DNA of 47,058 nucleotides from CAZFHL01 sp964519145 (GCA_964519145.1 CAZFHL010000002.1:1-47058); one strand, 5' to 3'; positions 1 through 7,174 are shown, numbered from the stretch's first letter. Notes: generated from the sequence alone by a model not told the origin. Translations and numbers: made by a program.

Positions 1-15
1 AAATTAATAGATATT

Positions 16-38
16 AAAAAAACGCTGGTGTTGCGCTT
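16..38 (-). terminator. Weak terminator or attenuator hairpin
   Basis: On the minus strand AAGCGC pairs with GCGTTT across a 7-nt loop and runs straight into a stretch of seven T. It lies about 30 nt downstream of the probable start of the transcript from the promoter at 72-100, so it would end a short RNA or act as an attenuator. The stem is short, with one G-U pair. Confidence 0.3.
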
Positions 39-71
39 GGGGGTTTCGGGGAGGAAAGAACTATGCCTACC

Positions 72-100
72 ATCATACACCTAAACACCATATTTGTCAA
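72..100 (-). promoter_or_regulatory. Consensus sigma70-type promoter reading left
   Basis: On the minus strand TTGACA (95-100) and TATGAT (72-77) are separated by 17 nt. Transcription would run toward position 1. The sequence downstream has no open frame that I can follow inside the window, so the transcript is either a short RNA or the leader of a gene outside the window. Confidence 0.5.
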
Positions 101-124
101 TACAGACAAGTAATGTGTACGCAC

Positions 125-165
125 TTTTGGTACTTCTGATACATCAGTATTAATGAGTATCAAAA
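125..165. repeat. Imperfect palindrome
   Basis: A 10-bp imperfect inverted repeat (TTTTGGTACT / AGTATCAAAA) encloses a smaller one (CTGAT AC ATCAG). It lies between the leftward promoter and the first assembly gap. No gene is visible from 1 to 201. Confidence 0.4.
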
Positions 166-201
166 TGTCGCAAAATATTTTAATAATTTAAAGAAAAATA
201 T

Positions 202-301
202 NNNNNNNNNNNNNNNNNNNNNNNNNNNNNNNNNNNNNNNNNNNNNNNNNNNNNNNNNNNNNNNNNNNNNNNNNNNNNNNNNNNNNNNNNNNNNNNNNNN
301 N
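202..301. other. Assembly gap of 100 N
   Basis: Exactly 100 N, the usual placeholder for a scaffold gap, so the real length is unknown. It abuts a directly repeated sequence (302-532), which suggests that more copies of the repeat collapsed here. Confidence 0.95.
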
Positions 302-532
302 AATCCAAAAATGTATCCACATTTTTGTCATTATTTTTGGGTGGCTATCGGGAGTTTGTCACGAATAATTTTTATGGGATAAAAATTTTCTCGACCCCGA
401 CTCGGCCACAGACTCACTCTGTTCGTCTGACTTCGTGGCCTCCGTCTTTCAACTCCCAATATCCTACACAAAAATATAATCCAAAAATGTATCCACATTT
501 TTGTCATTATTTTTGGGTGGCTATCGGGAGTT
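302..532. repeat. 55-bp direct repeat carrying the 3' end of tRNA-His
   Basis: Positions 302-356 and 478-532 are identical over 55 bp, with a period of 176 bp. The right copy contains the last 17 nt of the tRNA-His gene plus its downstream flank. The left copy is therefore a tRNA 3'-end duplicate, 160 bp downstream of the real tRNA. It touches the assembly gap, so the array may be longer. The region 302-515 holds no convincing gene. Confidence 0.85.
346..461 (-). repeat. Palindromic element built on the tRNA-His 3' end
   Basis: Read on the minus strand, the outer arms TATTGGGAGTT and AACTCCCGATA pair and derive from the tRNA-His T-arm region. Inside lie a GC-rich hairpin (GGCCAC/GTGGCC, then AGAC/GTCT) and an AT-rich hairpin that ends in CGTG. 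The AT hairpin (360-395) resembles the inner hairpin of the elements at 819, 18409 and 36004: CGAG, then AATTTTT, a loop, and AAAAAT before the CGTG end. This suggests that it belongs to the same superfamily. Confidence 0.5.
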
Positions 533-587
533 GAACCCGAACTAAAGGCTCCACAAACCTCTGTGCTACCGCTACACCATAGCCACC
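516..587 (-). tRNA. tRNA-His (anticodon GTG)
   Basis: The minus strand folds as a complete cloverleaf. The acceptor is GTGGCTA/TAGCCAC. The D stem is GTGT/GCAC. The anticodon loop is TTGTGGA, giving GTG. The T stem is TCGGG/CCCGA. The extra G at -1 (587) facing C73 (516) is the identity mark of bacterial tRNA-His. CCA is not encoded. Its 3' end is duplicated downstream (302-356). Confidence 0.93.
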
Positions 588-711
588 ATAATAAAATCTA
601 AAGATTTTATATATAATGACATAATACCTATAAAAAACAAAATAATTATAAAAAATGTTTACAAAAACCTCATTTGTAAATATAGCAAAATTGATATAAT
701 CTATTAACAAT

Positions 712-793
712 GCGCAGGTGGCGAAATTGGTAGACGCACTACCTTGAGGTGGTAGCGCCGAGAGGCATGGGAGTTCAAATCTCCCCTTGCGCA
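712..793 (+). tRNA. tRNA-Leu (anticodon GAG)
   Basis: The acceptor stem is GCGCAGG/CTTGCGC with discriminator A. The anticodon stem CTACC/GGTAG encloses TTGAGGT, giving GAG. There is a class II variable arm, and the T arm is GGGAG TTCAAAT CTCCC. CCA is not encoded. A palindromic element begins 25 bp after it. Confidence 0.95.
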
Positions 794-818
794 CAATTAA
801 AAAAGTTTTATTACTCTA

Positions 819-947
819 AATTACAAAACTCTTTCTCATCACACCTTTTTGAACCACGGATATTTTTTTGCTAAAAAATTCCTCGAGCTCGCTCCGTCGA
901 GGCTCGCTAGGCTTCAAAAAGGTATGATTTCGACGAGTTTTGTAATT
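819..947 (-). repeat. Palindromic element, family A, copy 1
   Basis: About 129 bp with imperfect outer arms (AATTACAAAACTC / GAGTTTTGTAATT and further pairing). The internal core reads on the minus strand GCCTAGCGAG, a small CTCG/CGAG hairpin, then an AT hairpin (GGAATTTTTT AGC AAAAAAATATCC) followed by GTG. It is nearly identical to 18409-18557 and to the two halves of 24537-24794. No coding capacity is visible. Confidence 0.85.
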
Positions 948-993
948 CACGATTTATTGAGAAAATTTTTTGAATAAACTTAGTAAATAAATA

Positions 994-1055
994 CACCTCT
1001 CATCAAAATTTTCAATTGTTAAAAACTTTGATGAGAGGTGAACCGAGGTTCACCT
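994..1055 (-). terminator. Strong hairpins downstream of the 81-residue gene
   Basis: There are two overlapping inverted repeats. One is at 1036-1055 (AGGTGAACC GAG GTTCACCT, perfect). A longer one spans 994-1040 (CACCTCTCATCAAA... paired with its complement, one mismatch), with an AT-rich middle. They lie just after the stop codon of the minus-strand gene at 1070-1315 and could end its transcription. Confidence 0.6.
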
Positions 1056-1069
1056 TATTTATATACAAA

Positions 1070-1315
1070 TCAATAATTTCCCAACACGATTTTTGAGCCA
1101 AAATAAACTTTAAGATCAGATACGAAAATGTATATTGTCATACCGTGACCATCTACAATTTCGTACACCACATGATTATCTTGGCTCACCCCTGCTTTAG
1201 TGGCCAATACTCTTTCAGCTTCTCCAAAATCTGAGCGACATAGTGACATAAATGGATTAACCACACGAGCAGTTCTGTAGGGAAACTGCTTGACCGAGAC
1301 CACTGACTCTAGCAT
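1070..1315 (-). CDS. Orphan 81-residue protein
   Basis: I do not recognise this protein. It is short, mixed alpha/beta in character, with two cysteines not in a metal-site pattern and no membrane segment or signal peptide. The start is well supported, because GAAAGGAG lies 7 nt before the ATG. Upstream are a perfect consensus promoter (1458-1486) and a structured leader, and downstream are strong hairpins, so it is a self-contained transcription unit. A clear Shine-Dalgarno sequence sets it apart from the ribosomal genes beside it and groups it with the other orphan genes of this window. It may be acquired cargo next to tRNA-Leu. Function unknown. Confidence 0.7.
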   Translation of the reverse strand: MLESVVSVKQFPYRTARVVNPFMSLCRSDFGEAERVLATKAGVSQDNHVVYEIVDGHGMTIYIFVSDLKVYFGSKIVLGNY

Positions 1316-1333
1316 AGTACACTCCTTTCATAC

Positions 1334-1415
1334 TCGGATAATTATCCGAAGAAAAATATCAAAAATTAATATCTTTCTTTGAACAACTCATTGAGTTCTT
1401 CAACCCAAACCTCCT
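1334..1415 (-). promoter_or_regulatory. Structured leader with a second ribosome binding site
   Basis: Between promoter and gene the minus strand holds AGGAGG (1410-1415), 6 nt before a TTG that opens a 14-codon frame ending at 1359. It also holds a hairpin TTGAA-G-AACTC aat GAGTT-G-TTCAA (1379-1403) over that start, and a perfect 16-bp palindrome TCGGATAATTATCCGA (1334-1349) just before the gene's own ribosome binding site. A leader peptide or an RNA switch is possible. The palindrome could also be an operator. Confidence 0.45.
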
Positions 1416-1457
1416 AAATAAAACTTTAAAGTATCGTCTGCTAAAAATAGTATTTAT

Positions 1458-1486
1458 ATTATATACATACAAATGATGTTTGTCAA
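1458..1486 (-). promoter_or_regulatory. Consensus promoter for the 81-residue gene
   Basis: TTGACA (1481-1486) and TATAAT (1458-1463) on the minus strand with exactly 17 nt between them. This is a perfect match to the sigma70 consensus. The resulting leader is about 135 nt. Confidence 0.8.
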
Positions 1487-1583
1487 CAATTTATACCACA
1501 CCAAATATTATCAATCAGGACTTAGTGAAATACGGGCTGAATCACAAAGGTGTATTAATTATGGAGGGTAGAGACTCTAAAAA

Positions 1584-2018
1584 TTAGGCTGTTGTATTTT
1601 CTATTTCAGTATTTTCTTTATTTTCAATGACTTCCTCTGAAGTATCTCTCAAATCTTGGATATTTCTCATTTGTCTTCTGATTTCTTTGTTAGCTTTGTC
1701 TCTTATATGATAAAGTTTTGCTCTTCTAACTTTTGATCTTTTTACAACTTCTATTTTATCTATCATAGGAGAAAATAGCGGAAATATTCTTTCTACACCA
1801 ACACCTGAAGCTATCTTTCTTAAAGTAAAAGTTCCTCCCGCTGTTTTATTGTGCTTTACAGCTAAACAAAGACCTTCAAAATCTTGAAGTCTTACTTTTG
1901 GTTTGCCTGTTTTCTTTTCTTTTTCAATTATTTTTTGAGTCACACGAATAGTATCACCAGATCTTAAATCTAGTTTCTTTCTTTCTTCTATGTTTACGGG
2001 TGATATTATTGTAGTCAT
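1584..2018 (-). CDS. rplS: Ribosomal protein L19
   Basis: Large-subunit protein that sits at the 30S-50S interface. The first 110 or so residues match the L19 family: a LRSGDTIRV segment, a KVRLQDFEGLC stretch, the GGTFTLRKI...GVERIFPL core, and the KVRRAKLYHIRDK end. At 144 residues it is longer than the usual 115 because of an acidic, Asn/Glu-rich C-terminal tail. It is the last gene of rplC-rplD-rplW-rplB-rplS, 27 bp after rplB. L19 normally sits with trmD and rpsP, while the usual partner after rplB is rpsS, so this position is unusual. No Shine-Dalgarno sequence is present. Confidence 0.95.
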   Translation of the reverse strand: MTTIISPVNIEERKKLDLRSGDTIRVTQKIIEKEKKTGKPKVRLQDFEGLCLAVKHNKTAGGTFTLRKIASGVGVERIFPLFSPMIDKIEVVKRSKVRRAKLYHIRDKANKEIRRQMRNIQDLRDTSEEVIENKENTEIENTTA

Positions 2019-2045
2019 ATTATTTTTAAATTTATTTGTATAATT

Positions 2046-2894
2046 TTATTTTTGTTTGCCAACCTTTCTTCTTGCAACAATAAATTTATTTGAATATTTT
2101 TTAGATCTTCTTGATTTTTGTCCTTTTCCTGTTGGTTTACCCCAAAGAGAAATAGCTCTTCTTCTGCCTCTACCTTGTCTACCCTCTCCTCCTCCGTGTG
2201 GATGGTCAACAGGGTTTTGAGCAGTACCACGGACTGTTGGTCTTATACCCTTCCATCTACTTCTTCCTGCTTTACCAAAATTCTCTAATCTTTTTTCTTC
2301 ATTTGAAACTTCACCAATAGAAGCAAAGCAAGTTTCTTTTACTTTTCTAATTTCTGTAGATGGCATTTTTAAATCTACCATACCACCATCTTTTGCCACT
2401 ATTTCTACGAAATTACCAGCTGATCTTGCAATTTTTGCACCATCTTTAGGTTTTAATTCTACATTATAAACAAAAGTACCTACTGGTATATTTTTTAGAA
2501 TAGTTCTATTTCCTTTTTTTATTTCTGCATCTTCAGAAGTTATAAGTTCTGCTCCAACAGAAACACTTCTTGGCAAAAGTACGTATCTTTTTTCACCATC
2601 TTTATAAATAGCAAGTCCAATCAAACCTGTTCTATTTGGATCATACTCTACAGAAGCTATTTTATAAGGAATATTTATTTTATTATATATAAAATCGACA
2701 TCTCTAAAAAGTCTTTTGTGTCCACCACCTTTATGTCTTGTAGTTATCCTACCCACATTGTTTCTACCATTTGCTCTTTTTCTACCAAAAGTAAGAGATT
2801 TTTCTGGTTCATTTGTAGTAATGACAGATCTATAAGAGACATTGCTCATTTGTCTTCTTGATTTACTTGTTGGTTTGTAAGTTTTAATTGCCAT
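2046..2894 (-). CDS. rplB: Ribosomal protein L2
   Basis: Core 50S protein needed for subunit joining and for the peptidyl transferase region. The 282 residues are full length. The N-terminal RNA-binding OB region includes RHKGGGHKR (near residue 54). The C-terminal SH3-like region carries the signature NPVDHPHGGGEG (near residue 227), whose histidine is functionally important in the family. The basic tail is typical. It lies in the minus-strand ribosomal cluster, 19 bp after rplW and 27 bp before rplS. No ribosome binding site precedes the ATG, only an A/T-rich stretch. Confidence 0.97.
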   Translation of the reverse strand: MAIKTYKPTSKSRRQMSNVSYRSVITTNEPEKSLTFGRKRANGRNNVGRITTRHKGGGHKRLFRDVDFIYNKINIPYKIASVEYDPNRTGLIGLAIYKDGEKRYVLLPRSVSVGAELITSEDAEIKKGNRTILKNIPVGTFVYNVELKPKDGAKIARSAGNFVEIVAKDGGMVDLKMPSTEIRKVKETCFASIGEVSNEEKRLENFGKAGRSRWKGIRPTVRGTAQNPVDHPHGGGEGRQGRGRRRAISLWGKPTGKGQKSRRSKKYSNKFIVARRKVGKQK

Positions 2895-2913
2895 TTTATT
2901 TAAATTTATTTTC

Positions 2914-3201
2914 TTATTCTAATTTGTCTCCTTTTTTAAGATAAACATATGCTTTTTTTAAACCAGATTTAAAACCAAATTTACCCCTAATAAGAACTTT
3001 TTTGCCTTTATTTCTAACAACATTTACTTTTAAAGGATTTACATCATAAAAAGCTTTAATGGCAGAAATAACATCTTTTTTATTTGATTTATTGTTTATT
3101 TCAAAAGTATAAATATTTTGAGCAGACAAATTGCCAGCCTTTTCTGTCACTCTCATACCAAGTAATACATTTGAATATTTTGCTTTTAAATCTGTTTTCA
3201 T
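2914..3201 (-). CDS. rplW: Ribosomal protein L23
   Basis: 50S protein at the exit of the peptide tunnel, where trigger factor and SRP dock. It has 95 residues, the usual length. The TEKAG motif near residue 19, the YTFEI strand, the NKKDVISAI helix and the VNVVRNKGK region fit the family. It lies 4 bp after rplD and 19 bp before rplB, so it is co-transcribed. A start without Shine-Dalgarno sequence is again seen. Confidence 0.95.
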   Translation of the reverse strand: MKTDLKAKYSNVLLGMRVTEKAGNLSAQNIYTFEINNKSNKKDVISAIKAFYDVNPLKVNVVRNKGKKVLIRGKFGFKSGLKKAYVYLKKGDKLE

Positions 3202-3205
3202 AAAA

Positions 3206-3865
3206 TTATTTTATTCTTGATGAAAGTGTTTTTATAGACTCTTCCGGATTAGTAATAATCAAATATTTGTATTGCAACAAATCAAGAACATTTAAATCTT
3301 TTGTTTCTCCTACCTCCATATTAGAAAAATTACTAAAACTTTTAGAAACATTTGTATCTTTTTTATTTAAACCAAGAAAAGCAGAATTTTTTCTTTTATT
3401 TAAACCTCCAAATTGTTTCAATTTTGAGATAGAAGAAATCATCTCCTTTGCTTCTTTTGTTTTTGGAGCTTTCATAGAAATCTCATCTAAAAATATAACT
3501 TCACCATCTTTAAACTTTTTTGATAGTACAGTAAAAAGAGCTTTGTTTTTCATCTTTTTATTTATCTTTCTTGAATAGTCTTTTTCATTTCTAGGTCCGT
3601 GCGCAACACCTCCTCCTACCCATATAGGGCTTCTCCTAGAACCATGCCTTGCTCTTCCTGTACCTTTTTGTCTCCAAGGTTTAATACCAGATCCAGAAAC
3701 TTCTCCTCTATTTTTAGTATGAGCAGTAGAATTTCTTTGATTTCCCATCATACTTACAACAACTTGATGCACTAAAGCATCGTTAAAATTTAGACCGAAA
3801 ATATTCTCAGGTAATTTTACTGATCCTACTTCTTTGCCTTTTTGGTTGTAAATTGTTGATTCCAT
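3206..3865 (-). CDS. rplD: Ribosomal protein L4
   Basis: 50S protein whose extended loop lines the exit tunnel. The loop is visible as KPWRQKGTGRARHGSRRSP (about residues 62-80), followed by GGGVAHGP, both hallmarks of L4. The 219 residues are close to family length, with a Lys/Ser/Asn-rich segment near residues 150-175. It lies between rplC (21 bp upstream) and rplW (4 bp downstream). In E. coli L4 represses its own operon. Nothing in this leader shows whether that holds here. Confidence 0.96.
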   Translation of the reverse strand: MESTIYNQKGKEVGSVKLPENIFGLNFNDALVHQVVVSMMGNQRNSTAHTKNRGEVSGSGIKPWRQKGTGRARHGSRRSPIWVGGGVAHGPRNEKDYSRKINKKMKNKALFTVLSKKFKDGEVIFLDEISMKAPKTKEAKEMISSISKLKQFGGLNKRKNSAFLGLNKKDTNVSKSFSNFSNMEVGETKDLNVLDLLQYKYLIITNPEESIKTLSSRIK

Positions 3866-3886
3866 TTTATTATAATTTACTTAAGA

Positions 3887-4510
3887 TTATTTTGTTTTTA
3901 TTTCTAAAAGAGTTCCTCTTCTTCCTGGTACTGCTCCTGAAACAATCATAGTGTTATCATCTAAATTGATATTTAATACTTTTAAATTTTTTACAGTTAT
4001 TTTGTCCCCTCCCATTCTACCTGCCATTCTCATACCTTTAATAACTCTGCCCCCAGCTCTACCTCCACCACCAATAGATCCTGGCTCTCTTTCTGAATGC
4101 TTTTGACCATGAGTCCTAGGACCTCCACCAAACCCGTGTCTTTTTACAACACCTTGAAAACCTTTTCCTTTAGATATACCAGATATTGTAACAACATCTC
4201 CTGCAACAAAAGAATCTAGATTTATGGAATCTCCCCTATTTAAAGAAGTAATATCTTCTAATCTAAATTCTTTTATATGAGCGAAATTTTTATTGTTATT
4301 TTCTATACCTTTTATATGACCAGCCCTTGGTTTATTTGTTTTATTTTTTGTACCTGTGCCTACTTGAACAGCATTGTATCCATCTTTGGAGACATCTTTT
4401 ATTTGAGATACAATCATTTTTTGAGCAACCAAAACAGTGGCAGGAACCACTTTTCCATCTTCTGTAAAAACCTGAGTCATATTTAGTTTTTTGGCTAGAA
4501 TGAATTTCAT
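3887..4510 (-). CDS. rplC: Ribosomal protein L3
   Basis: 50S protein placed near the peptidyl transferase centre. The 207 residues include the family signature GFGGGPRTHGQKHSEREPGS (about residues 127-146), then GGGGRAGGRVIKGMRMAGRMGG, the loop that reaches into the active site. It is the first gene of the rplC-rplD-rplW-rplB-rplS unit. rpsJ, normally just upstream in the same operon, is separated by a terminator and a palindromic element (4593-4768), so this unit probably has its own promoter. Confidence 0.97.
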   Translation of the reverse strand: MKFILAKKLNMTQVFTEDGKVVPATVLVAQKMIVSQIKDVSKDGYNAVQVGTGTKNKTNKPRAGHIKGIENNNKNFAHIKEFRLEDITSLNRGDSINLDSFVAGDVVTISGISKGKGFQGVVKRHGFGGGPRTHGQKHSEREPGSIGGGGRAGGRVIKGMRMAGRMGGDKITVKNLKVLNINLDDNTMIVSGAVPGRRGTLLEIKTK

Positions 4511-4512
4511 AT

Positions 4513-4554
4513 AAAAAAGCCAGTAAGGCTTAGATACTAATCTAACAGATTATA
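4513..4554 (-). promoter_or_regulatory. Possible rplC promoter and leader hairpins
   Basis: On the minus strand a TATAAT (4549-4554) lies 38 nt before the rplC start, with a poor -35. It is followed by TTAGAT acta ATCTAA (4530-4545) and by AAGCC ttact GGCTT plus six T (4513-4531), which ends 2 nt before the ATG. The second hairpin looks like an intrinsic terminator placed on the start site, so an attenuation role is possible. Confidence 0.35.
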
Positions 4555-4592
4555 AATAATAATGCAAGCGTGGTTTTATATAACTATCAGAC

Positions 4593-4722
4593 CTCTTTCA
4601 AAAGTCGTTGCAAGTGTAGTTTTTGATAGACTTGCGCAAGTCTGGCTGAGACGAGCATAGCAAAAAATCAGCAGATTTTTATGCGTGTCTATCAAAAACT
4701 ATACTAAGAAAGACTTTTGAAA
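4593..4722 (+). repeat. Palindromic element, family B, copy 1
   Basis: About 130 bp. The outer arms pair (TTTCAAAAGTC / GACTTTTGAAA, then GTGTAGTTTTTGATAGAC with its near complement). The core reads CTTGCG, a small hairpin GTCT ggctg AGAC, GAGC, then a hairpin with ATAGCAAAAAAT and ATTTTTATG, ending CGTG. It matches 24621-24750 at about 95 percent. It sits between rpsJ and rplC. Confidence 0.85.
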
Positions 4723-4735
4723 TAGATCCTTGTGC

Positions 4736-4768
4736 AAAACAAAACCGCCAATCTGGCGGTTTTGTTTT
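4736..4768 (-). terminator. Intrinsic terminator of tuf-rpsJ
   Basis: Perfect 15-bp stem AAAACAAAACCGCCA / TGGCGGTTTTGTTTT with a 3-nt loop. It overlaps the rpsJ stop codon by one base. On the minus strand it ends the tuf-rpsJ transcript and uncouples it from rplC. Confidence 0.85.
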
Positions 4769-5136
4769 TAAATTATTTTTACATCAATGTTCACTCCACT
4801 TGGTAGTGATAAATTGGTTAAAGCATCCATAATTTTAGGTGTTGGATTTACTATATCAATAAGTCTTTTATGAACTCTCATTTCAAATTGCTCTCTGGCA
4901 TTTTTATAAATGAAAGGAGAACGATTTACTGTATATTTTTTAATCTCAGTAGGAAGAGGTATAGGACCAATAATATTCGCGTCATATCTCAAAGCTGTAT
5001 CTATAATTTGTTTTACAGATAAGTCTAAAATTTTATACTCATAAGCCATAACTCTTATTCTGAGTTTTGAAACAACATCATCTTTTTTGACTGATTTTGA
5101 TATTTTTGATCCTTTTTTTAATGTACCCTCTGCCAT
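4768..5136 (-). CDS. rpsJ: Ribosomal protein S10
   Basis: 30S protein, also the NusE transcription antitermination factor. Of 122 residues, the last hundred match S10: KLRIRVMAYEYKILD, GPIPLPTEIKKYTV, then REQFEMRVHKRLIDI. About 20 extra Lys/Ser-rich residues precede it. The chosen ATG is 31 bp after the tuf stop, and no better internal ATG exists before the conserved part. It forms a two-gene unit with tuf and is closed by a strong terminator, so it is split from rplC, its usual operon partner. Confidence 0.96.
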   Translation of the reverse strand: MAEGTLKKGSKISKSVKKDDVVSKLRIRVMAYEYKILDLSVKQIIDTALRYDANIIGPIPLPTEIKKYTVNRSPFIYKNAREQFEMRVHKRLIDIVNPTPKIMDALTNLSLPSGVNIDVKII

Positions 5137-5167
5137 ATAATATTTTTATATTAACACCAAATTTAAA

Positions 5168-6370
5168 TTAAGCAACTATTTTAGTAACTGCACCTGCTCC
5201 AACAGTCTTACCTCCTTCACGAATAGCAAACCTTTGATTTTGTTCTAGAGCCACAGGAGCAACCAATTTTACTTTAAAAGTAGCTGTGTCTCCCGGCATA
5301 ACCATTTCCACCCCTTCAGCAAGAGTTACTTCACCTGTTACATCAGTAGTTCTTATATAAAATTGAGGTTTGTATCCTGTAAAGAATGGTGTATGTCTTC
5401 CGCCTTCTTCTTTTTTAAGAATGTAAACTTCTGCTTCAAAATCAGTATGTGGAGTCACTGAACCTGGTTTTGCAATAACTTGACCTCTATGAATATCTTC
5501 TTTTTTCAAACCTCTTACAAGTATACCTGCATTATCTCCAGCCATACCTTCATTTAGAGATTTATTAAACATTTCAATACCTGTGACAGTAGTTTTTTGA
5601 GCATCTTTGAGTCCAATAACTTCTACTTCTTCACCTACTTTTATCATACCTCTCTCTATTTTTCCTGTTACAACAGTACCTCTTCCTTCAATAGAGAATA
5701 TGTCTTCAATTGGCATAAGAAAAGGTTTATCAACTTCTCTTGTTGGCATAGGAATATATGAATCTAGAGTTTTAGCCAATTCCAATACTTTTTGAGCCCA
5801 TTCATCATTTTTATCTTTTGCTTCAAGAGCCTTAAGACCAGAACCTTTTATAACAGGAGTATTAGCGCCATCATAACCATTTTTTGTCAAAAGTTCTCTT
5901 ACTTCTTCTTCTACCAAATCAATCATATCTTTATCTGGGACCATGTCACATTTGTTTAAGAAAACAATTATTTTAGGTACACCAACTTGTTTTGCAAGCA
6001 AAATATGTTCTCTAGTTTGAGGCATCACACCATCAGTAGCAGCTACCACAAGTACAGCGCCATCCATTTGAGCGGCACCTGTAATCATATTTTTAATATA
6101 ATCTGCGTGTCCAGGAGCATCTATGTGAGCATAGTGTCTTTCTGGAGTCCAATATTCAGAGTGGTGTAAAGCAATAGTAATACCTCTTGCTTTTTCTTCT
6201 GGAGCATTGTCAATGTTATCTACCGCCTCTACCCTAGCACCAAATCCTTCATCTTTAAAAAGATCAAGAACTCTCAAAATTGAAGCTGTTAATGTTGTCT
6301 TTCCGTGGTCAACGTGACCAATTGTTCCCACATTGATGTGAGGTTTTGAACGATCAAATGCATCTGCCAT
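5168..6370 (-). CDS. tuf: Elongation factor Tu
   Basis: GTPase that delivers aminoacyl-tRNA to the ribosome. The 400 residues are full length. The G1 motif GHVDHGKT is at about 18-25. RGITI is the switch I threonine region. DAPGH is the G3 motif, NKCD the G4 motif, and SGLKA lies at the G5 position. Domains 2 and 3 carry the expected GRGTVVTGKIERG and PFFTGYKPQFYIRTTDVTG stretches. It is first in a tuf-rpsJ unit, with a plausible promoter at 6482-6509. The ATG is preceded only by A/T bases. Confidence 0.98.
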   Translation of the reverse strand: MADAFDRSKPHINVGTIGHVDHGKTTLTASILRVLDLFKDEGFGARVEAVDNIDNAPEEKARGITIALHHSEYWTPERHYAHIDAPGHADYIKNMITGAAQMDGAVLVVAATDGVMPQTREHILLAKQVGVPKIIVFLNKCDMVPDKDMIDLVEEEVRELLTKNGYDGANTPVIKGSGLKALEAKDKNDEWAQKVLELAKTLDSYIPMPTREVDKPFLMPIEDIFSIEGRGTVVTGKIERGMIKVGEEVEVIGLKDAQKTTVTGIEMFNKSLNEGMAGDNAGILVRGLKKEDIHRGQVIAKPGSVTPHTDFEAEVYILKKEEGGRHTPFFTGYKPQFYIRTTDVTGEVTLAEGVEMVMPGDTATFKVKLVAPVALEQNQRFAIREGGKTVGAGAVTKIVA

Positions 6371-6481
6371 ATTTTTTTAATTAAAAAATGAATAAATAAC
6401 TATTTTAAATAATAAACGGGATAAACCCGATACCAAAGATACCCGAAAACGGAATCTTAAGCATTTTTATCAATATTCTAA

Positions 6482-6509
6482 ATAGTATCAAACTAAAAAA
6501 AGAAGTCAA
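6482..6509 (-). promoter_or_regulatory. Probable tuf-rpsJ promoter
   Basis: On the minus strand TTGACT (6504-6509) and TACTAT (6482-6487) are 16 nt apart. The leader of about 105 nt contains small hairpins such as CGGG tttat CCCG but no Shine-Dalgarno sequence before the tuf ATG. Confidence 0.55.
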
Positions 6510-6535
6510 ATTTAAAAAATATTTTATACCTTAAA

Positions 6536-7039
6536 CTAGTTGGCACAAAAAGCTGAAGATTTATCATTACACAATTTCCATGACCAAGTAGGTCTTTGTG
6601 GATCATAAAATTTAGTACCAGCTGGCGGATAACTTTCTGGAGCACCATGATCAAGCAAAACATAATCTGTACCATTTGAATAATAAAGATAGCCTGTACA
6701 ACCACCAAATATATTACTCGGGTCAACTGGCAACTGTGCTATGTAGGTAGGAGCTAAATTCGGAATATAACCTCCCGGACCAGATAAATCAGACGGGTTA
6801 GAAGAACCACAATTTCCCATATAAACACCCCATGCGGCTCTAGCAGGATAAGCTCCAAAATCATTATGATAGGCTTCAAGTGCAGTCTGAATACTAGTCA
6901 TATCCACTTTTCTTTTAGCATCTCTACTTTTAGCTCTGGCATTATTTAAATTTGTTAATACGATACTAGAAAGTACTCCAATAATGGCAATGACGATAAG
7001 TAGCTCTATTAGAGTAAAACCTTTTTTATTCTTAAACAT
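6536..7039 (-). CDS. Type IV pilin-like protein
   Basis: Pilin or pseudopilin subunit. The N-terminus has the class III signal KKG|FTLIELLIVIAIIG: a short basic leader ending in Gly (residue 7), Phe at +1 and Glu at +5, followed by a hydrophobic helix of about 20 residues. A prepilin peptidase would cut before Phe. The rest (167 residues in total) has the alphaC-like stretch with KSRDAKRKVDM, a Gly/Pro-rich globular part and four cysteines that could form disulfides. CPR pili are thought to serve attachment and DNA uptake, and comM is in this window. No other pilus gene is adjacent. A TATAAT sits 6 nt before the ATG. Confidence 0.9.
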   Translation of the reverse strand: MFKNKKGFTLIELLIVIAIIGVLSSIVLTNLNNARAKSRDAKRKVDMTSIQTALEAYHNDFGAYPARAAWGVYMGNCGSSNPSDLSGPGGYIPNLAPTYIAQLPVDPSNIFGGCTGYLYYSNGTDYVLLDHGAPESYPPAGTKFYDPQRPTWSWKLCNDKSSAFCAN

Positions 7040-7045
7040 ATTTAC

Positions 7046-7051
7046 ATTATA
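7046..7051 (-). promoter_or_regulatory. -10 box of a leaderless pilin mRNA
   Basis: TATAAT on the minus strand ends 6 nt before the pilin ATG, so transcription should begin at or next to the A of the start codon. No -35 match at normal spacing is obvious. Confidence 0.5.
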
Positions 7052-7174
7052 AACTATAATTTAGTACAAAAAATAAAATCTGTTTATAATAAATGGGTTT
7101 AAAAATTTTTATATTTTGATTTATATTTCTTTTATTTTTATTATTTTGAAACAAGAAATTGTTTGAGAAAAAAT

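Noticed and set aside
43..60. GGGGAGGAAAG resembles the conserved CR-I segment of RNase P RNA
   Set aside because: The following bases do not continue the RNase P consensus (AGTCCGGGCT expected), no partner segments are seen before the gap, and the preceding hairpin does not fit P3. I do not call rnpB.
63..113. 16-codon ATG frame behind GGGGAGG on the plus strand
   Set aside because: Very short, not protein-like enough, and it is overlapped by a strong promoter on the other strand.
507..794. 95-residue frame on the minus strand
   Set aside because: It covers tRNA-His and the antisense of tRNA-Leu. The RNA genes explain the sequence.
2015..2230. 71-residue minus-strand frame overlapping rplB
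   Set aside because: Out-of-frame shadow of the rplB 3' end, which is complete in its own frame, so it is not a frameshift.
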